The position numbers and the translations under genes are program-made. The notes under the pieces are model-generated. The model saw nothing but the letters and a program-made list of their open reading frames with translations. It made no database searches and was not told the origin of the DNA. Of a stretch of DNA of 64,000 nucleotides, positions 8,737 to 20,911 are shown piece by piece (within the stretch, counting starts at the first letter, position 1; every line of letters begins with the position of its first letter). Origin of the DNA: Phycicoccus sp. HDW14 (GTDB lineage Bacteria > Actinomycetota > Actinomycetes > Actinomycetales > Dermatophilaceae); assembly GCF_011383005.1 (NCBI RefSeq), contig NZ_CP049935.1, forward strand, positions 558,001 to 622,000, written 5' to 3'.

Positions 8737-10960
8737 AGAGCACCAGCTCGGTCTCGGGGACCTCGGTGCCGGGCACGGGGACGAGGTAGAGCGTCGAGAG
8801 GCGCGCGGCCCGCACGGTGACCGAGAACGGCTGGTCGTTCCACGGCACCGCCTCGGCCTCGACACGGGCGCCTGCGGTCGACGGGCTGGACAGCTCGTCG
8901 TACCCGCTGGTGTCGAGGACGACCTCCCACTGCCCGGAACGCGGCACGCCGAGGCGCACCCACTCCTTGTCCTCGCCGCTGTAGTTGACGACCGTCGCGA
9001 CGACGTCACCGCGGCCGTCGGCCTGCTCGTGGCGCAGGTAGGACAGCAGGTTGCCGGTGTTGTCGTCGGCGTCGAGCCAGCGGAACCCGGCCGGCTGGGC
9101 GTCGAGCGCCCACAGCGCCGGGTGCTCGCGGTAGAGGGTGTTCAGCTGCTTGACCAGGGCGTGTACCCGGTGGTGCGCCGCGTGGTCGAGCAGCCACCAC
9201 TCGAGCGAGCGGCCGTCGGCCCACTCCTGCGGCTGGGCGAACTCGCAGCCCATGAAGAGCAGCTGCTTGCCGGGGTGGCTCCACATGTACGCGAGGAAGG
9301 CGCGCAGGGTGGCCAGCTGCTCGGGCCGCTCGCCGGGGATCTTGGTGAGCAGCGAGCCCTTGCCGTGGACGACCTCGTCGTGGCTGATCGGCAGGACGAA
9401 GTTCTCGCTGAACGCGTACATCAGGGAGAAGGTCAGCAGGTTGTGGTGGTACTGGCGGTGCACCGGCTCCTCCTGGAGGTAGCGCAGCGTGTCGTTCATC
9501 CAGCCCATGTTCCACTTCAGCCCGAAGCCCAGGCCGCCGGCCGAGGTGGGCTTGGTGACGCCCGGCCAGGAGGTGGACTCCTCGGCGATGGTCACGACAC
9601 CGGGGACCCGCTTGTAAGCGGTGGCGTTGGCCTCCTGGAGCAGGCCGATCGCCTCGAGGTGCTCACGGCCGCCGTGCACGTTGGGGATCCACTCGCCGTC
9701 ACGGCGGGAGTAGTCGAGGTAGAGCATCGAGGCGACGGCGTCGACGCGCAGGCCGTCGATGTGGAACTCCTCGAGCCAGTACACGGCGTTGGCGACGAGG
9801 AAGTTGCGCACCTCGAGGCGGCCGAAGTCGAACACGTGCGTGCCCCAGTCGGGCTGGTCGCCGCGGCGGGGGTCCGGGTGCTCGTAGAGGGCCAGGCCGT
9901 CGAAGCGGGCGAGGGCGAACTCGTCGCGCGGGAAGTGGCCGGGGACCCAGTCGAGGATCACGCCGACACCCGCGCGGTGCAGCGTGTCGACGAGGTACTT
10001 GAAGTCGTCCGGGGTGCCGAAGCGTGCCGTCGGGGCGTAGTAGCCGGTGACCTGGTAGCCCCACGACGGGCCGTACGGGTGCTCCATCACCGGCAGCAGC
10101 TCGACGTGCGTGAAGCCGAGGTCGACGACGTAGTTGACGAGGTGCTCGGCCATCTCGCGGTAGGTCAGCCCCTGGCGCCACGACCCGAGGTGCACCTCGT
10201 AGACGCTCATCGGGCCCTCGTGCGGGTTGCCGGCGGCGCGCTGCTGCATCCAGGCGTCGTCGTCCCAGGTGTGGGTGGCCTCGTCGACGACCGAGCCGGT
10301 GCGCGGCGGGCACTCGGTGCGCCGGGCCATCGGGTCGGCCTTGCTGCGCACGACGTCGTCGGCACCGCGGATCTCGTACTTGTAGACGTCGCCGGCGCCG
10401 ACGCCGGGGACGAACAGCTCCCAGACGCCGCTCGACCCGAGCATCCGCATCGGGTTGACCCGGCCGTCCCAGGCGTTGAAGTCGCCGACGACGCGCACGG
10501 CCTTGGCCCGCGGCGCCCAGACGGCGAAGGACGTGCCGCGCACCGAGCCCATCGGGCCGGGGTACTCGTGCACCCGGGCGCCGAGCACGGTCCACAGCTG
10601 CTCGTGCCGGCCCTCGCCGACGAGGTGCAGGTCGACCTCGCCGAGGGTCGGGGCGAACCGGTAGGGGTCGTCCTGCTCGTGCTCGATGCCGTCGTCCCAC
10701 GAGACGAGCAGGCGGTAGTCCATCGTGCGGGTCGCGTCGGTGCGCACCCCGGTCCACACGCCTTCGGCCTCGTGCTCGAGGGTGAGCTCCTCGTCGTCCT
10801 CGAAGCGGACGCGCACCGCGGTGGCCAGGGGCTTGAGGACCCGGATGCGCAGCCCGCCCGGCTCCATGTGCTGGCCGAGGAGGTCGTGCGGCTGCTGGTG
10901 GCGACCCTGGACGAGGGCGGTGATGGCGCCCCCGACCTCGGGGCTCGGGGTGGGGGTCAC
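8735..10960 (-). CDS. glgB: 1,4-alpha-glucan branching enzyme
   Basis: A 741-residue GH13 enzyme that moves alpha-1,4 chain ends to alpha-1,6 branch points of glycogen. A CBM48-type N-terminal part (SFAVWAPRAKAVRVVGDFNA) precedes the catalytic barrel with DWVPGHFP, GLRVDAVASM (nucleophile Asp), VTIAEEST (acid/base Glu) and LPISHDEVVHGK. The C-terminus is a beta domain. GTG 10960 overlaps the stop of pep2 (GTGA) and is preceded by AAGGAG. It is the last gene of the glgP-glgE-treS-pep2-glgB operon and makes the branches that GlgE extends. Confidence 0.95.
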   Translation of the reverse strand: MTPTPSPEVGGAITALVQGRHQQPHDLLGQHMEPGGLRIRVLKPLATAVRVRFEDDEELTLEHEAEGVWTGVRTDATRTMDYRLLVSWDDGIEHEQDDPYRFAPTLGEVDLHLVGEGRHEQLWTVLGARVHEYPGPMGSVRGTSFAVWAPRAKAVRVVGDFNAWDGRVNPMRMLGSSGVWELFVPGVGAGDVYKYEIRGADDVVRSKADPMARRTECPPRTGSVVDEATHTWDDDAWMQQRAAGNPHEGPMSVYEVHLGSWRQGLTYREMAEHLVNYVVDLGFTHVELLPVMEHPYGPSWGYQVTGYYAPTARFGTPDDFKYLVDTLHRAGVGVILDWVPGHFPRDEFALARFDGLALYEHPDPRRGDQPDWGTHVFDFGRLEVRNFLVANAVYWLEEFHIDGLRVDAVASMLYLDYSRRDGEWIPNVHGGREHLEAIGLLQEANATAYKRVPGVVTIAEESTSWPGVTKPTSAGGLGFGLKWNMGWMNDTLRYLQEEPVHRQYHHNLLTFSLMYAFSENFVLPISHDEVVHGKGSLLTKIPGERPEQLATLRAFLAYMWSHPGKQLLFMGCEFAQPQEWADGRSLEWWLLDHAAHHRVHALVKQLNTLYREHPALWALDAQPAGFRWLDADDNTGNLLSYLRHEQADGRGDVVATVVNYSGEDKEWVRLGVPRSGQWEVVLDTSGYDELSSPSTAGARVEAEAVPWNDQPFSVTVRAARLSTLYLVPVPGTEVPETELVL

Positions 10961-12420
10961 GAGAGGTCTCCTTGCGGGGTGGCGGGGGAGAAGCGGTCGG
11001 TGAGGCGGCGGACGGCCCCGAGCGGGATGCCGAGCCAGTCTGGTCGGTTGCGGGCCTCGTACACGACCTCGTACAGGGCCTTGTCGAGCTCGAAGGCGGC
11101 GAGCACGGCGTCCCGCGCCCGGGGGTCCTCGCCGGCCTCCGCGGCGTAGCCGTCGAGGAAGGCCTGCTGGGCGGCGGTGACCCAATCGCGGGCCGAGCGC
11201 CCGACGACCTGCTCGCGGGTACCGCCGACGTAGTCGAAGCTGCGGAGCATCCCGGCGACGTCGCGCACCCACTGGTCGGGCAGGGAGCGCTCGGCGAGCG
11301 GACGCAGCGGCTCGCCCTCGAAGTCGAGCAGCACCCAGCCGCGCTCGGGGGAGTGGAGGACCTGGCCGAGGTGGTAGTCGCCGTGGATGCGCTGGAGGTC
11401 CGGCCACGGCACGGCGGCCGCGGCCGACAGCACCGCCTCGACGGCGTCGCGCACCGGCTCGAGGTCGGGCACGGCGTCGACGGCGGCGTCGAGGCGCACG
11501 CGCATGCCGGCGAGGATGGCCGCGGCCTGCTCGCCGGTGGTGGGGGTGGTGCCGAGGACCGAGGCCAGGGCGCGGTGCACCTCGGCGGTGGCGGCCCCGA
11601 GCTCGCGGGCGGGGCCGGTGAAGTCGGCGCCCTCGTCGGCGGCTCGCAGCGCGACGCGCCACGCGTCCTCGACGCCGGGCAGGAACTCCTGCGCGAAGGC
11701 GAGGTGGCCGGTGGCCGGGCGGTCGCCCTCGGGGGTCGGGTGGAGCCACGCACCGGTGACCGCCCCGACGACGGCCGGGACGCGGCGCGAGCCCGCGTCG
11801 ACGAGGGCGCCCTGGAGCACGACGTCGGGGTTCTCGCCGGGGGAGAGCATCCGGAAGACCTTGACAATGAGGGGCCGGTGGTGGCCGTCCGCGTCGTCGG
11901 TGTCGAGGATGACCGAGGTGTTCGACTGCTCGCCGGTGAGGACACGGGAGGTGCGGACCTGCACCGGATGGGTCCAGCTGGCCTGCGGCACACCGGAGAC
12001 CGACTCCTCGACCGCATCCGAGCGCGACGACGACGCGGCCCGCACCCGGCCCTGCACCAGCTCGAGGAGCTGGTTGGCGTACACGGGGTCGTGCGGCGCG
12101 TCGTAGACCCACCGCTTGCCGAGGACGGAGTGGTCCATCGTGCCGACGAGGGCGTGGTCGGCCGACGCGAGCGGCTCACCGCGGTAGGTGAGCGGCACCT
12201 GGTAGACCACGGTCTCGTCGCCGGCCTCGTCGGCGACGACGAGGGTCTCGACGCCCACCTCGCCGGCGGGGTCGTCGAGGCGCCACGTCGCGAGGCGGCG
12301 CAGCCGGGGCCGGCGGCCCTTGGCGGCGTACCAGCGCTGCGGCCCCATCCACTCCTCGAGCAGCTCGAGCTTGGTGGGGGTCAGCGACGCGGTCGTGTGG
12401 ATCTCAGCCACGGTCGCCAC
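10957..12420 (-). CDS. pep2: Maltokinase
   Basis: A 487-residue maltokinase that phosphorylates maltose to maltose-1-phosphate, the donor for GlgE. The N-terminal cap domain contains MGPQRWYAAKGRRPRL. The kinase core shows RIHGDYHLGQVL (catalytic loop) and WVLLDFEGEPLRP (metal-binding Asp), typical of the aminoglycoside-phosphotransferase fold of Mak/Pep2. The start could be GTG 12420 or GTG 12411; both overlap the end of treS. The pairing with treS is usual in actinobacteria, where TreS supplies maltose from trehalose. Confidence 0.93.
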   Translation of the reverse strand: MATVAEIHTTASLTPTKLELLEEWMGPQRWYAAKGRRPRLRRLATWRLDDPAGEVGVETLVVADEAGDETVVYQVPLTYRGEPLASADHALVGTMDHSVLGKRWVYDAPHDPVYANQLLELVQGRVRAASSSRSDAVEESVSGVPQASWTHPVQVRTSRVLTGEQSNTSVILDTDDADGHHRPLIVKVFRMLSPGENPDVVLQGALVDAGSRRVPAVVGAVTGAWLHPTPEGDRPATGHLAFAQEFLPGVEDAWRVALRAADEGADFTGPARELGAATAEVHRALASVLGTTPTTGEQAAAILAGMRVRLDAAVDAVPDLEPVRDAVEAVLSAAAAVPWPDLQRIHGDYHLGQVLHSPERGWVLLDFEGEPLRPLAERSLPDQWVRDVAGMLRSFDYVGGTREQVVGRSARDWVTAAQQAFLDGYAAEAGEDPRARDAVLAAFELDKALYEVVYEARNRPDWLGIPLGAVRRLTDRFSPATPQGDLS

Positions 12421-14155
12421 CGGGCGGTGGGTCGAGGGCCAGCCAGAAGAAGTCGCGCGACCCGAGGGTCACGGTGACCGTGCCGTCGTCGCCGACGTCG
12501 GGGAACCCGGTGCCGCCGAACAGGTCCCGCGTCCACCATCCGGCGAACTCCTCGGAGAGGGTGAGGGTCGCCGCCTGCGGCCGGGAGGACAGGTTGTTGA
12601 TGCACAGCACGGCGCGGGCCGAGCGGTCCTCGACGTCGCGCTCGCGCCGGTCGGCGCGCACGTAGGCGAGGACGCGGTCGTGCGAGGACCCGCACACCGT
12701 GAAGTCGCCGAGGCCGTAGACGGGGTGCTCGCGCCGGACCGAGAGCATCCCGCGCACCCAGTGCAGCAGCGAGGAGCCGGTGGCCATCTGCGCCTCGACG
12801 TTGACGTGGTTGTAGTGGTGCACGAGCGACTGGACGACCGGCAGGTACAGCTTGCCGGGGTCGGCCGTCGAGAAGCCCGCATTGCGGTCAGGAGTCCACT
12901 GCATCGGGGTCCGCACGGCGTCGCGGTCGTTGAGCCAGATGTTGTCGCCCATCCCGATCTCGTCGCCGTAGTACAGGCACGGCGACCCGGGCAGCGACAG
13001 CAGCAGGGCGTGGATGAGCTCGATCTCGGGACGGCTGTTGTCGAGCAGGGAGGCCAGCCTCCGACGGATGCCGACGTTGGCGCGCATCCGCGGGTCGGGG
13101 GCGTACCAGCCGTACATCGCGGCGCGCTGCTCGGGCGTGACCATCTCGAGGGTCAGCTCGTCGTGGTTGCGCAGGAACGTGCCCCACTGCGACCCCTCGG
13201 GGATCGGCGGGGTGTCGGCGAGCACGTCGATGATCGGCGCCGCCTTCTCCTCCCGGAGCGCGTAGTAGAGCATCGGCATCACCGGGAAGTGGAAGCACAT
13301 CTGGCACTCGGGGGCGTCCTCGGTGCCGAAGTAGTCGACGACGTCCTTCGGCGGCTGGTTGGCCTCGGCGAGGAGGATCCGGCCCGGGTACTCGGTGTCG
13401 ACCATGGTCCGCAGCCGGGCGAGGAACTCGTGGGTGCGGGGGTGGTTCTCGCCGTTGTGGCCCTCCTCCTCGAAGAGGTAGGGGACCGCGTCGAGCCGGA
13501 AGCCGTCGATGCCCATGTCCATCCAGAACCGGACGACGTCGAACATCGCCTCGTGGACGGCCGGGTTCTCGAAGTTGAGGTCGGGCTGGTGCCCGAAGAA
13601 CCGGTGCCAGAAGAACTGCCGGCGGATCGGGTCGAAGGTCCAGTTCGAGGTCTCGGTGTCGATGAAGATGATGCGGGCGTCGGTGTACTTGTCGTCGGTG
13701 TCGGACCACACGTAGAAGTCGCCGTACGGGCCCTCGGGGTCGCTGCGCGAGGCCTGGAACCACGGGTGCTGGTCGCTCGTGTGGTTCATGACGAAGTCGG
13801 TGATGATCCGGATGCCGCGGGCGTGCGCCTGGTTGATGAGCTCCTTGAACTCCGGCAGCGTCCCGAACTCCGGCAGCACCTGGGTGTAGTCGGAGATGTC
13901 GTACCCGCCGTCGCGCAGCGGGCTCGCGTAGAACGGCGGCAGCCAGAGGCAGTCGACGCCCAGCCACTGGAGGTAGTCGAGCCGGTTCATGATGCCCGCG
14001 AAGTCGCCCTCGCCGGAGCCGTTGCTGTCGCCGAAGGCCCGCACGAGGACCTCGTAGAAGACCGCCGTGCGGAACCACTCGGGGTCGTGGCGCAGGCCGG
14101 GCTGGTTCATGCCGAGCCCCGGCGTGCTGTGGCCCATCCCGGGGATCGCGGTCAC
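12404..14155 (-). CDS. treS: Maltose alpha-D-glucosyltransferase (trehalose synthase)
   Basis: A 583-residue GH13_16 enzyme interconverting trehalose and maltose. Catalytic segments seen are DFVMNHTSDQHPWF, GFRLDAVPYL (nucleophile Asp), ILLAEANQPPKD (Glu) and FLRNHDELTLEM (transition-state Asp). It is a stand-alone TreS, not fused to a maltokinase, since pep2 follows as a separate overlapping gene. GTG 14155 overlaps the glgE stop (GTGA) and is preceded by GAGGAGG at 6 bases. It links the trehalose pool to maltose-1-phosphate and glycogen. Confidence 0.95.
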   Translation of the reverse strand: MTAIPGMGHSTPGLGMNQPGLRHDPEWFRTAVFYEVLVRAFGDSNGSGEGDFAGIMNRLDYLQWLGVDCLWLPPFYASPLRDGGYDISDYTQVLPEFGTLPEFKELINQAHARGIRIITDFVMNHTSDQHPWFQASRSDPEGPYGDFYVWSDTDDKYTDARIIFIDTETSNWTFDPIRRQFFWHRFFGHQPDLNFENPAVHEAMFDVVRFWMDMGIDGFRLDAVPYLFEEEGHNGENHPRTHEFLARLRTMVDTEYPGRILLAEANQPPKDVVDYFGTEDAPECQMCFHFPVMPMLYYALREEKAAPIIDVLADTPPIPEGSQWGTFLRNHDELTLEMVTPEQRAAMYGWYAPDPRMRANVGIRRRLASLLDNSRPEIELIHALLLSLPGSPCLYYGDEIGMGDNIWLNDRDAVRTPMQWTPDRNAGFSTADPGKLYLPVVQSLVHHYNHVNVEAQMATGSSLLHWVRGMLSVRREHPVYGLGDFTVCGSSHDRVLAYVRADRRERDVEDRSARAVLCINNLSSRPQAATLTLSEEFAGWWTRDLFGGTGFPDVGDDGTVTVTLGSRDFFWLALDPPPGGDRG

Positions 14156-16179
14156 CAGGGCCTCCTCAGGGTCACGACGTGGCACGGTTCGACCTCGGGG
14201 CCGAGGCGGACGTACACGTCGCGCTGCCAGGTCCACGTCTGGTCGGTGACGAGGTCGTGGGCCTCGAGGGAGTCGCCGGGCTCGAAGCCGAGGGCCGGCA
14301 GGTCGAGGCGCAGCGTCGTCGCCCGCGTCGAGTGCGGGTCGAGGTTGGCGACGACGAGGACGACGTCGGCGGTGCCGTCGGGCAGGACCCGGCGCTTGGA
14401 GTAGGCGACGAAGTTGTCGTCGTCGACGTGGTGGAAGCGGATGTTGCGCAGCCGGTGCAGCGCCGGGTGCTCGCGACGGATGGTGTTGAGCATCGTCAGC
14501 CAGCCGGCGAGCGACTGGCCCTCCCGGGGCCCGCCGGGCTCGTAGTCGGCCCAGCGCCGGTCCTTGAACTCGTACTTCTCGTTGTCGATCTGCTCCTCGG
14601 CACCGGGGCGGGCGACGTGCTCCATCAGCTCGTAGCCGGCGTAGATGCCGTAGGTCGGCACGAGGGTGGCGGCCAGGGCGGCGCGCACCTTCCACGCCGC
14701 CGGCCCGCCGAACTGCATGTACGGCGTGAGGATGTCGTGGGTCGTCGGCCAGAACGAGGGGCGCATGTACGCCGCGGCGTCGCCGGAGAGCTCGGTGAGG
14801 TACTCCTCGATCTCGGCGGCGGTGTTGCGCCACGCGTAGTACGTGTAGCTCTGCTGGAACCCGACCTTGCCGAGCGTGTGCATCATCGCCGGCTTGGTGA
14901 AGGCCTCGGCGAGCCAGATGACGCCGGGGTGGTCCTTCGCGACGTCGGCGATCAGCCACTGCCAGAACTCGACCGGCTTGGTGTGGGGGTTGTCGACGCG
15001 GAAGATCTCGACGCCGTGGTCGATCCAGACCTGCACGACGCGGCGGACCTCGGCGTAGATGCCCTCGGGGTCGTTGTCGAAGTTGACCGGGTAGATGTCC
15101 TGGTACTTCTTCGGCGGGTTCTCGGCGTAGGCGATCGAGCCGTCGGCCCGCGTCGTGAACCACTCCGGGTGCGCCTCGACCCACGGGTGGTCGGGGGAGC
15201 ACTGGAGCGCGAGGTCCATCGCCACCTCGAGGCCCAGCCGCCGGGCCTCCGCGACGAACGCGTCGAAGTCGTCGAAGTCGCCGAGGTCGGGGTGGATGGC
15301 GTCGTGGCCGCCGTCGGCCGACCCGATGGCGTACGGGCTGCCGGGGTCGTCGGGGCGGGCGTCGAGGGTGTTGTTCGGGCCCTTCTTGGCCGCCTGGCCG
15401 ATCGGGTGGATCGGGGTGAGGTAGACGACGTCGAAGCCCATCCCCGCGACGGCGGGCAGGCGCTTCGCGGCGGTGCGCAGCGTGCCGGTGACCCAGCGGT
15501 GCTCCTTCTCGTCGTACCTCGCGCCCTCGCTGCGCGGGAACAGCTCGTACCAGGCGCCGTAGAGGGCGCGCTCGCGCTCGACGAGGAGGGCGTGCTCGAC
15601 CGAGGGGGAGACCATGTCGCGCAGCGGGCGCGCGGCGAGCTCGAGCTCGACGGCGGGGTCGGTGCCGGCCTTGAGCCGGACGACGTCGCCCCGGGTGGCG
15701 TCGCGGAGGGCGGTGACGGCGTCGACGAGCACCTGCTCCTGGAGCGCGGTCCGCTCGACCTCGTCGACGGCCCGCTCGAGGACGAGGGCGCCCTCCTCGA
15801 GCATCAGCTCGGTGTCGACGTCGGCGGCGACCTTGATCGTCGCGTCGTGCTCCCAGGTGCCGTAGGGGTCGGACCACCCCTCGACGCGGTAGGACCACCA
15901 GCCGGTGCGGTCGGGGCTCACCCGCGCCACCCAGGTGTTGAGCCCGGGGTTGGTGCAGGTCATCGGATGGTGCTGCTCGGCGCCGTCCGGGTCGGTGAGG
16001 ACGAGGGTGGCGTTGACGGCGTCGTGTCCCTCGCGGAACACGGTCGCCACGACCTCGAACTCCTCGCCGACGACGGCCTTGGCCGGGCGCGCGCCGTGGT
16101 CGACGGAGGGTCTGACGTCCTGGACCGGGATCCGGCCGATGGGGACCTGCGGAGGGGCGGTGCGGAGGGCATCACTCAC
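14152..16179 (-). CDS. glgE: Alpha-1,4-glucan:maltose-1-phosphate maltosyltransferase
   Basis: A 675-residue GH13_3 enzyme that adds maltosyl units from maltose-1-phosphate to alpha-1,4-glucan. An N-terminal Ig-like domain (EFEVVATVFREGHDAVNATL) and helical domain precede the barrel with VVYLTPIHPIG, DLALQCSPDHPWV, IFRVDNPHTKPVEFW (nucleophile Asp) and IWLAEAFTKPAMM (Glu). The start GTG 16179 is supported by TAGGTT ending 7 bases upstream, so glgE may also be transcribed leaderlessly on its own inside the operon. Length and motifs match characterised GlgE proteins. Confidence 0.95.
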   Translation of the reverse strand: MSDALRTAPPQVPIGRIPVQDVRPSVDHGARPAKAVVGEEFEVVATVFREGHDAVNATLVLTDPDGAEQHHPMTCTNPGLNTWVARVSPDRTGWWSYRVEGWSDPYGTWEHDATIKVAADVDTELMLEEGALVLERAVDEVERTALQEQVLVDAVTALRDATRGDVVRLKAGTDPAVELELAARPLRDMVSPSVEHALLVERERALYGAWYELFPRSEGARYDEKEHRWVTGTLRTAAKRLPAVAGMGFDVVYLTPIHPIGQAAKKGPNNTLDARPDDPGSPYAIGSADGGHDAIHPDLGDFDDFDAFVAEARRLGLEVAMDLALQCSPDHPWVEAHPEWFTTRADGSIAYAENPPKKYQDIYPVNFDNDPEGIYAEVRRVVQVWIDHGVEIFRVDNPHTKPVEFWQWLIADVAKDHPGVIWLAEAFTKPAMMHTLGKVGFQQSYTYYAWRNTAAEIEEYLTELSGDAAAYMRPSFWPTTHDILTPYMQFGGPAAWKVRAALAATLVPTYGIYAGYELMEHVARPGAEEQIDNEKYEFKDRRWADYEPGGPREGQSLAGWLTMLNTIRREHPALHRLRNIRFHHVDDDNFVAYSKRRVLPDGTADVVLVVANLDPHSTRATTLRLDLPALGFEPGDSLEAHDLVTDQTWTWQRDVYVRLGPEVEPCHVVTLRRPW

Positions 16180-16186
16180 CCCACCG

Positions 16187-16192
16187 AACCTA
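16187..16192 (-). promoter_or_regulatory. -10 box TAGGTT of a likely leaderless promoter (glgE)
   Basis: On the minus strand TAGGTT ends 7 bases before GTG 16179. It suggests an internal promoter separating glgE-treS-pep2-glgB from glgP. Confidence 0.5.
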
Positions 16193-16232
16193 CACGGACC
16201 GGAGGTGTCAGCACCCGCCCCCGGTACCGCGC

Positions 16233-18776
<2,544 letters not shown>

Positions 18777-18869
18777 CGGGACTCGTCCTTCACGGGCGGC
18801 ACGGGCGGTACGGGGTCGGGCAGGTGGTTCCGGGCGCGGTGGTGCGCAGGACAGGCTACGCACACCGTG

Positions 18870-18883
18870 CGGAAACGCTTGCA
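18870..18883. promoter_or_regulatory. LacI/GalR-type (cre-like) operator upstream of glgP
   Basis: CGGAAACGCTTGCA matches 13 of 14 positions of the LacI-family consensus TGNAANCGNTNNCA, with the central AACGCT typical of maltose/glucan regulators. It lies about 94 bases before glgP ATG. The regulator gene is not in the window. Confidence 0.55.
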
Positions 18884-18911
18884 CACTTCGCGGGGTTGCG
18901 CAGGACCGGGC

Positions 18912-20231
18912 TCAGGATCCGGGCGGCGGGGCGAGGCGCTCGCGGGTGACCTCGGCCGGGGTCCGGCACCCGGTGAGGGCCAGCGTCAGGTCCAGCTCGG
19001 CGAGCACGTTGCGCAGGACCTCCTCGACGCCCTGCTGCCCGGCGAGCGCCAGGCCGTACACGTGCGGCCGTCCGATGCCCACCGCCGTCGCGCCGAGGGC
19101 GAGGGCGACGAAGGCGTCGGCGCCGGAGCGCACCCCGCTGTCGAAGAGGACGGGCAGGTCGCTGCCGGCGCTGCGCAGGGCGTCGACCACGCCCGGCAGC
19201 GCGTCGAGGGCCCCGACCGACCGGTCGACCTGCCGCCCACCGTGGTTCGACACCCAGACGGCGTCGACGCCCTCGTCGGCCGCGCGGGTGGCGTCGTCGG
19301 GGTGGAGCACGCCCTTGAGGACGACCGGCAGGCTCGTCAGCTCCCGCAGGCGCGGCAGGTCCTCCCAGGTCAGGGACGGCCGGGAGAAGACGTCGAGGAA
19401 GGTCTCGACGGCGGCCCGCGGCACGGGGGAGGAGACGTTCTCGCGGGTCGGGCCCGGGTGGTTGCGGCTCATCGAGAGCAGCGTGCGCACGGCCGTCGGT
19501 GTCGGGCGCGGCTGCGGCTCGGGGTCGCTGAGGGCGGCTGCGGCGACCCGCTCCTCGACGAGCCGGCGGAAGACCGGGTCGGAGGTGTACTGCGCGATGC
19601 CCTCGCCGCGGGCGAACGGCAGGTGCCCGAGGTCGAGGTCGCGCGGGCGCCAGCCGAGGTAGGCGGTGTCGAGCGTGACGACGAGCGCCTCGGCGCCGCA
19701 GGCCTCGGCGCGCCGCACCAGGCTGGCGGCGAGGTCGTCGTCGCGGCTCCAGTACAGCTGGTACCAGAAGCCGGTGTGGCCGAGGGCGGCCGCGACCTCC
19801 TCCATCGGCACGGAGGCCTGGGTGCTGAGCACGGGGGTGACGTCGTGCGTCCGAGCACCCCGGGCGACGGCGAGGTCCGCGTCACGGTGCGCGGCCGAGA
19901 GGACGCCGACGGGGGAGACGAGCAGGGGGCTGGCGTGGCGGCGGCCGAGCAGCTCGACGGACAGGTCGCGCTCGGAGGTGTCGACGAGCATCCGCGGCAC
20001 GACCCGCCAGCGCGCGAAGGCCTCGCGGTTGGCCCGTGCCGTGGCCTCCCCGCCGGCCGACCCCGCGACGTAGGCGAACCCGCGCCGCGACATCGCCTTC
20101 TCGGCGGCGGCCTCCAGCCGGTCGCCGTCGGTCGGGACGGCGGGCCGGCGCCCGAACGACCCCGCCCGGTAGATCGCGCTCTGGGCGACCCGCCCGATGC
20201 CCTCGGCCACCTGCTCCACCCGTCCCGTCAC
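18912..20231 (-). CDS. FMN-dependent alpha-hydroxy acid oxidase (lactate 2-monooxygenase-like)
   Basis: A 439-residue protein of the alpha-hydroxy acid oxidase family, which oxidise lactate or similar 2-hydroxy acids with FMN. PLLVSPVGVLSAAH, STQASVPMEEVA, LTWEDLPRL and PVVLKGVLHPDDA are typical barrel segments. WVSNHGGRQVDRSVGALDAL holds the catalytic His and substrate Arg, and VLFDSGVRSGADAFVALALG the FMN-phosphate site. The 250-290 insertion and overall length are nearer lactate 2-monooxygenase than short glycolate oxidases. The start GTG 20231 faces a divergent membrane gene. Exact substrate unknown. Confidence 0.85.
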   Translation of the reverse strand: MTGRVEQVAEGIGRVAQSAIYRAGSFGRRPAVPTDGDRLEAAAEKAMSRRGFAYVAGSAGGEATARANREAFARWRVVPRMLVDTSERDLSVELLGRRHASPLLVSPVGVLSAAHRDADLAVARGARTHDVTPVLSTQASVPMEEVAAALGHTGFWYQLYWSRDDDLAASLVRRAEACGAEALVVTLDTAYLGWRPRDLDLGHLPFARGEGIAQYTSDPVFRRLVEERVAAAALSDPEPQPRPTPTAVRTLLSMSRNHPGPTRENVSSPVPRAAVETFLDVFSRPSLTWEDLPRLRELTSLPVVLKGVLHPDDATRAADEGVDAVWVSNHGGRQVDRSVGALDALPGVVDALRSAGSDLPVLFDSGVRSGADAFVALALGATAVGIGRPHVYGLALAGQQGVEEVLRNVLAELDLTLALTGCRTPAEVTRERLAPPPGS

Positions 20232-20295
20232 GACCGCCTGTCTACCGGATGCCGCCGCTCGGCGGGAGCGGAGCGGCGGAGCGGGTCGACGGCCC

Positions 20296-20301
20296 TAGGG
20301 T
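20296..20301 (+). promoter_or_regulatory. -10 box TAGGGT of a likely leaderless promoter (membrane protein 20308)
   Basis: TAGGGT ends 6 bases before GTG 20308, placing the transcription start at the start codon. Confidence 0.5.
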
Positions 20302-20307
20302 GCGGGG

Positions 20308-20853
20308 GTGCAGCGAATCGCCTGGGCCCCGTGGGGTCTGCTCCTCGTCGTCCTCGACCTGCGGGTCGGCCTCTGGGACGTCCTCCCCGACGTCGTCGGG
20401 TACATCTGGCTGGTCATCGCCCTCGCCGGGGCGGAGCGGGTCGCCCGGCCGTTCCTGCTCGCCCGCTCGGCGGCGCTGGTCGGCGTCCCCGTCTCGCTCG
20501 TCGCCGGCACCCCGCTGCTCACGGTCAGCCGGCCGCTGCTGGTCGCCGCGCTCGTCGTGCAGGCCGTCGTCTTCGGCCTCGTCGTCTACGGGCTGGCCAC
20601 CGGGCTCGGCCAGGAGGTCGAGGACGAGGCCGTGCGGCGCTGGGCAGCGCGGCTGCGGGTCGGCGCGCTCGTCGTCGGGGTGCTCCTCCTGCTCACCGAC
20701 CCGGCCGTCTACCTCGTCACCGCGTCCTCGGCGCTCGCGGCCCCGCTCTCGCTGCTGTGGCTCGTCGCGCGGCTCACCGAGGCCGTCGTCGGCGTGCTCA
20801 CCGTCGTCCTCCTCCAGCGCGTCACGCGCGCCGGGCTCATCGCCAGGGCCTGA
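20308..20853 (+). CDS. Hypothetical membrane protein
   Basis: A 181-residue very hydrophobic protein with about five membrane segments (for example GLLLVVLDLRVGLWDVL, VGYIWLVIALAG, LLVAALVVQAVVFGLVVYGL, LRVGALVVGVLLLLTD). The only polar stretch is GLGQEVEDEAVRRWAARLR in the middle. I recognise no family. It is divergent from the hydroxy-acid oxidase and ends just before a strong terminator. Confidence 0.7.
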   Translation: MQRIAWAPWGLLLVVLDLRVGLWDVLPDVVGYIWLVIALAGAERVARPFLLARSAALVGVPVSLVAGTPLLTVSRPLLVAALVVQAVVFGLVVYGLATGLGQEVEDEAVRRWAARLRVGALVVGVLLLLTDPAVYLVTASSALAAPLSLLWLVARLTEAVVGVLTVVLLQRVTRAGLIARA

Positions 20854-20855
20854 CC

Positions 20856-20899
20856 CACGACGAGGCCCCCGGACCGCACGGTCCGGGGGCCTCGTCGTG
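20856..20899. terminator. Strong bidirectional terminator hairpin
   Basis: A perfect 20-bp stem (20856-20875 with 20880-20899) and a 4-base GCAC loop lie between two converging genes. Like many actinobacterial terminators it lacks a T tract. Confidence 0.85.
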
Positions 20900-20911
20900 G
20901 TGCCGGGTGGC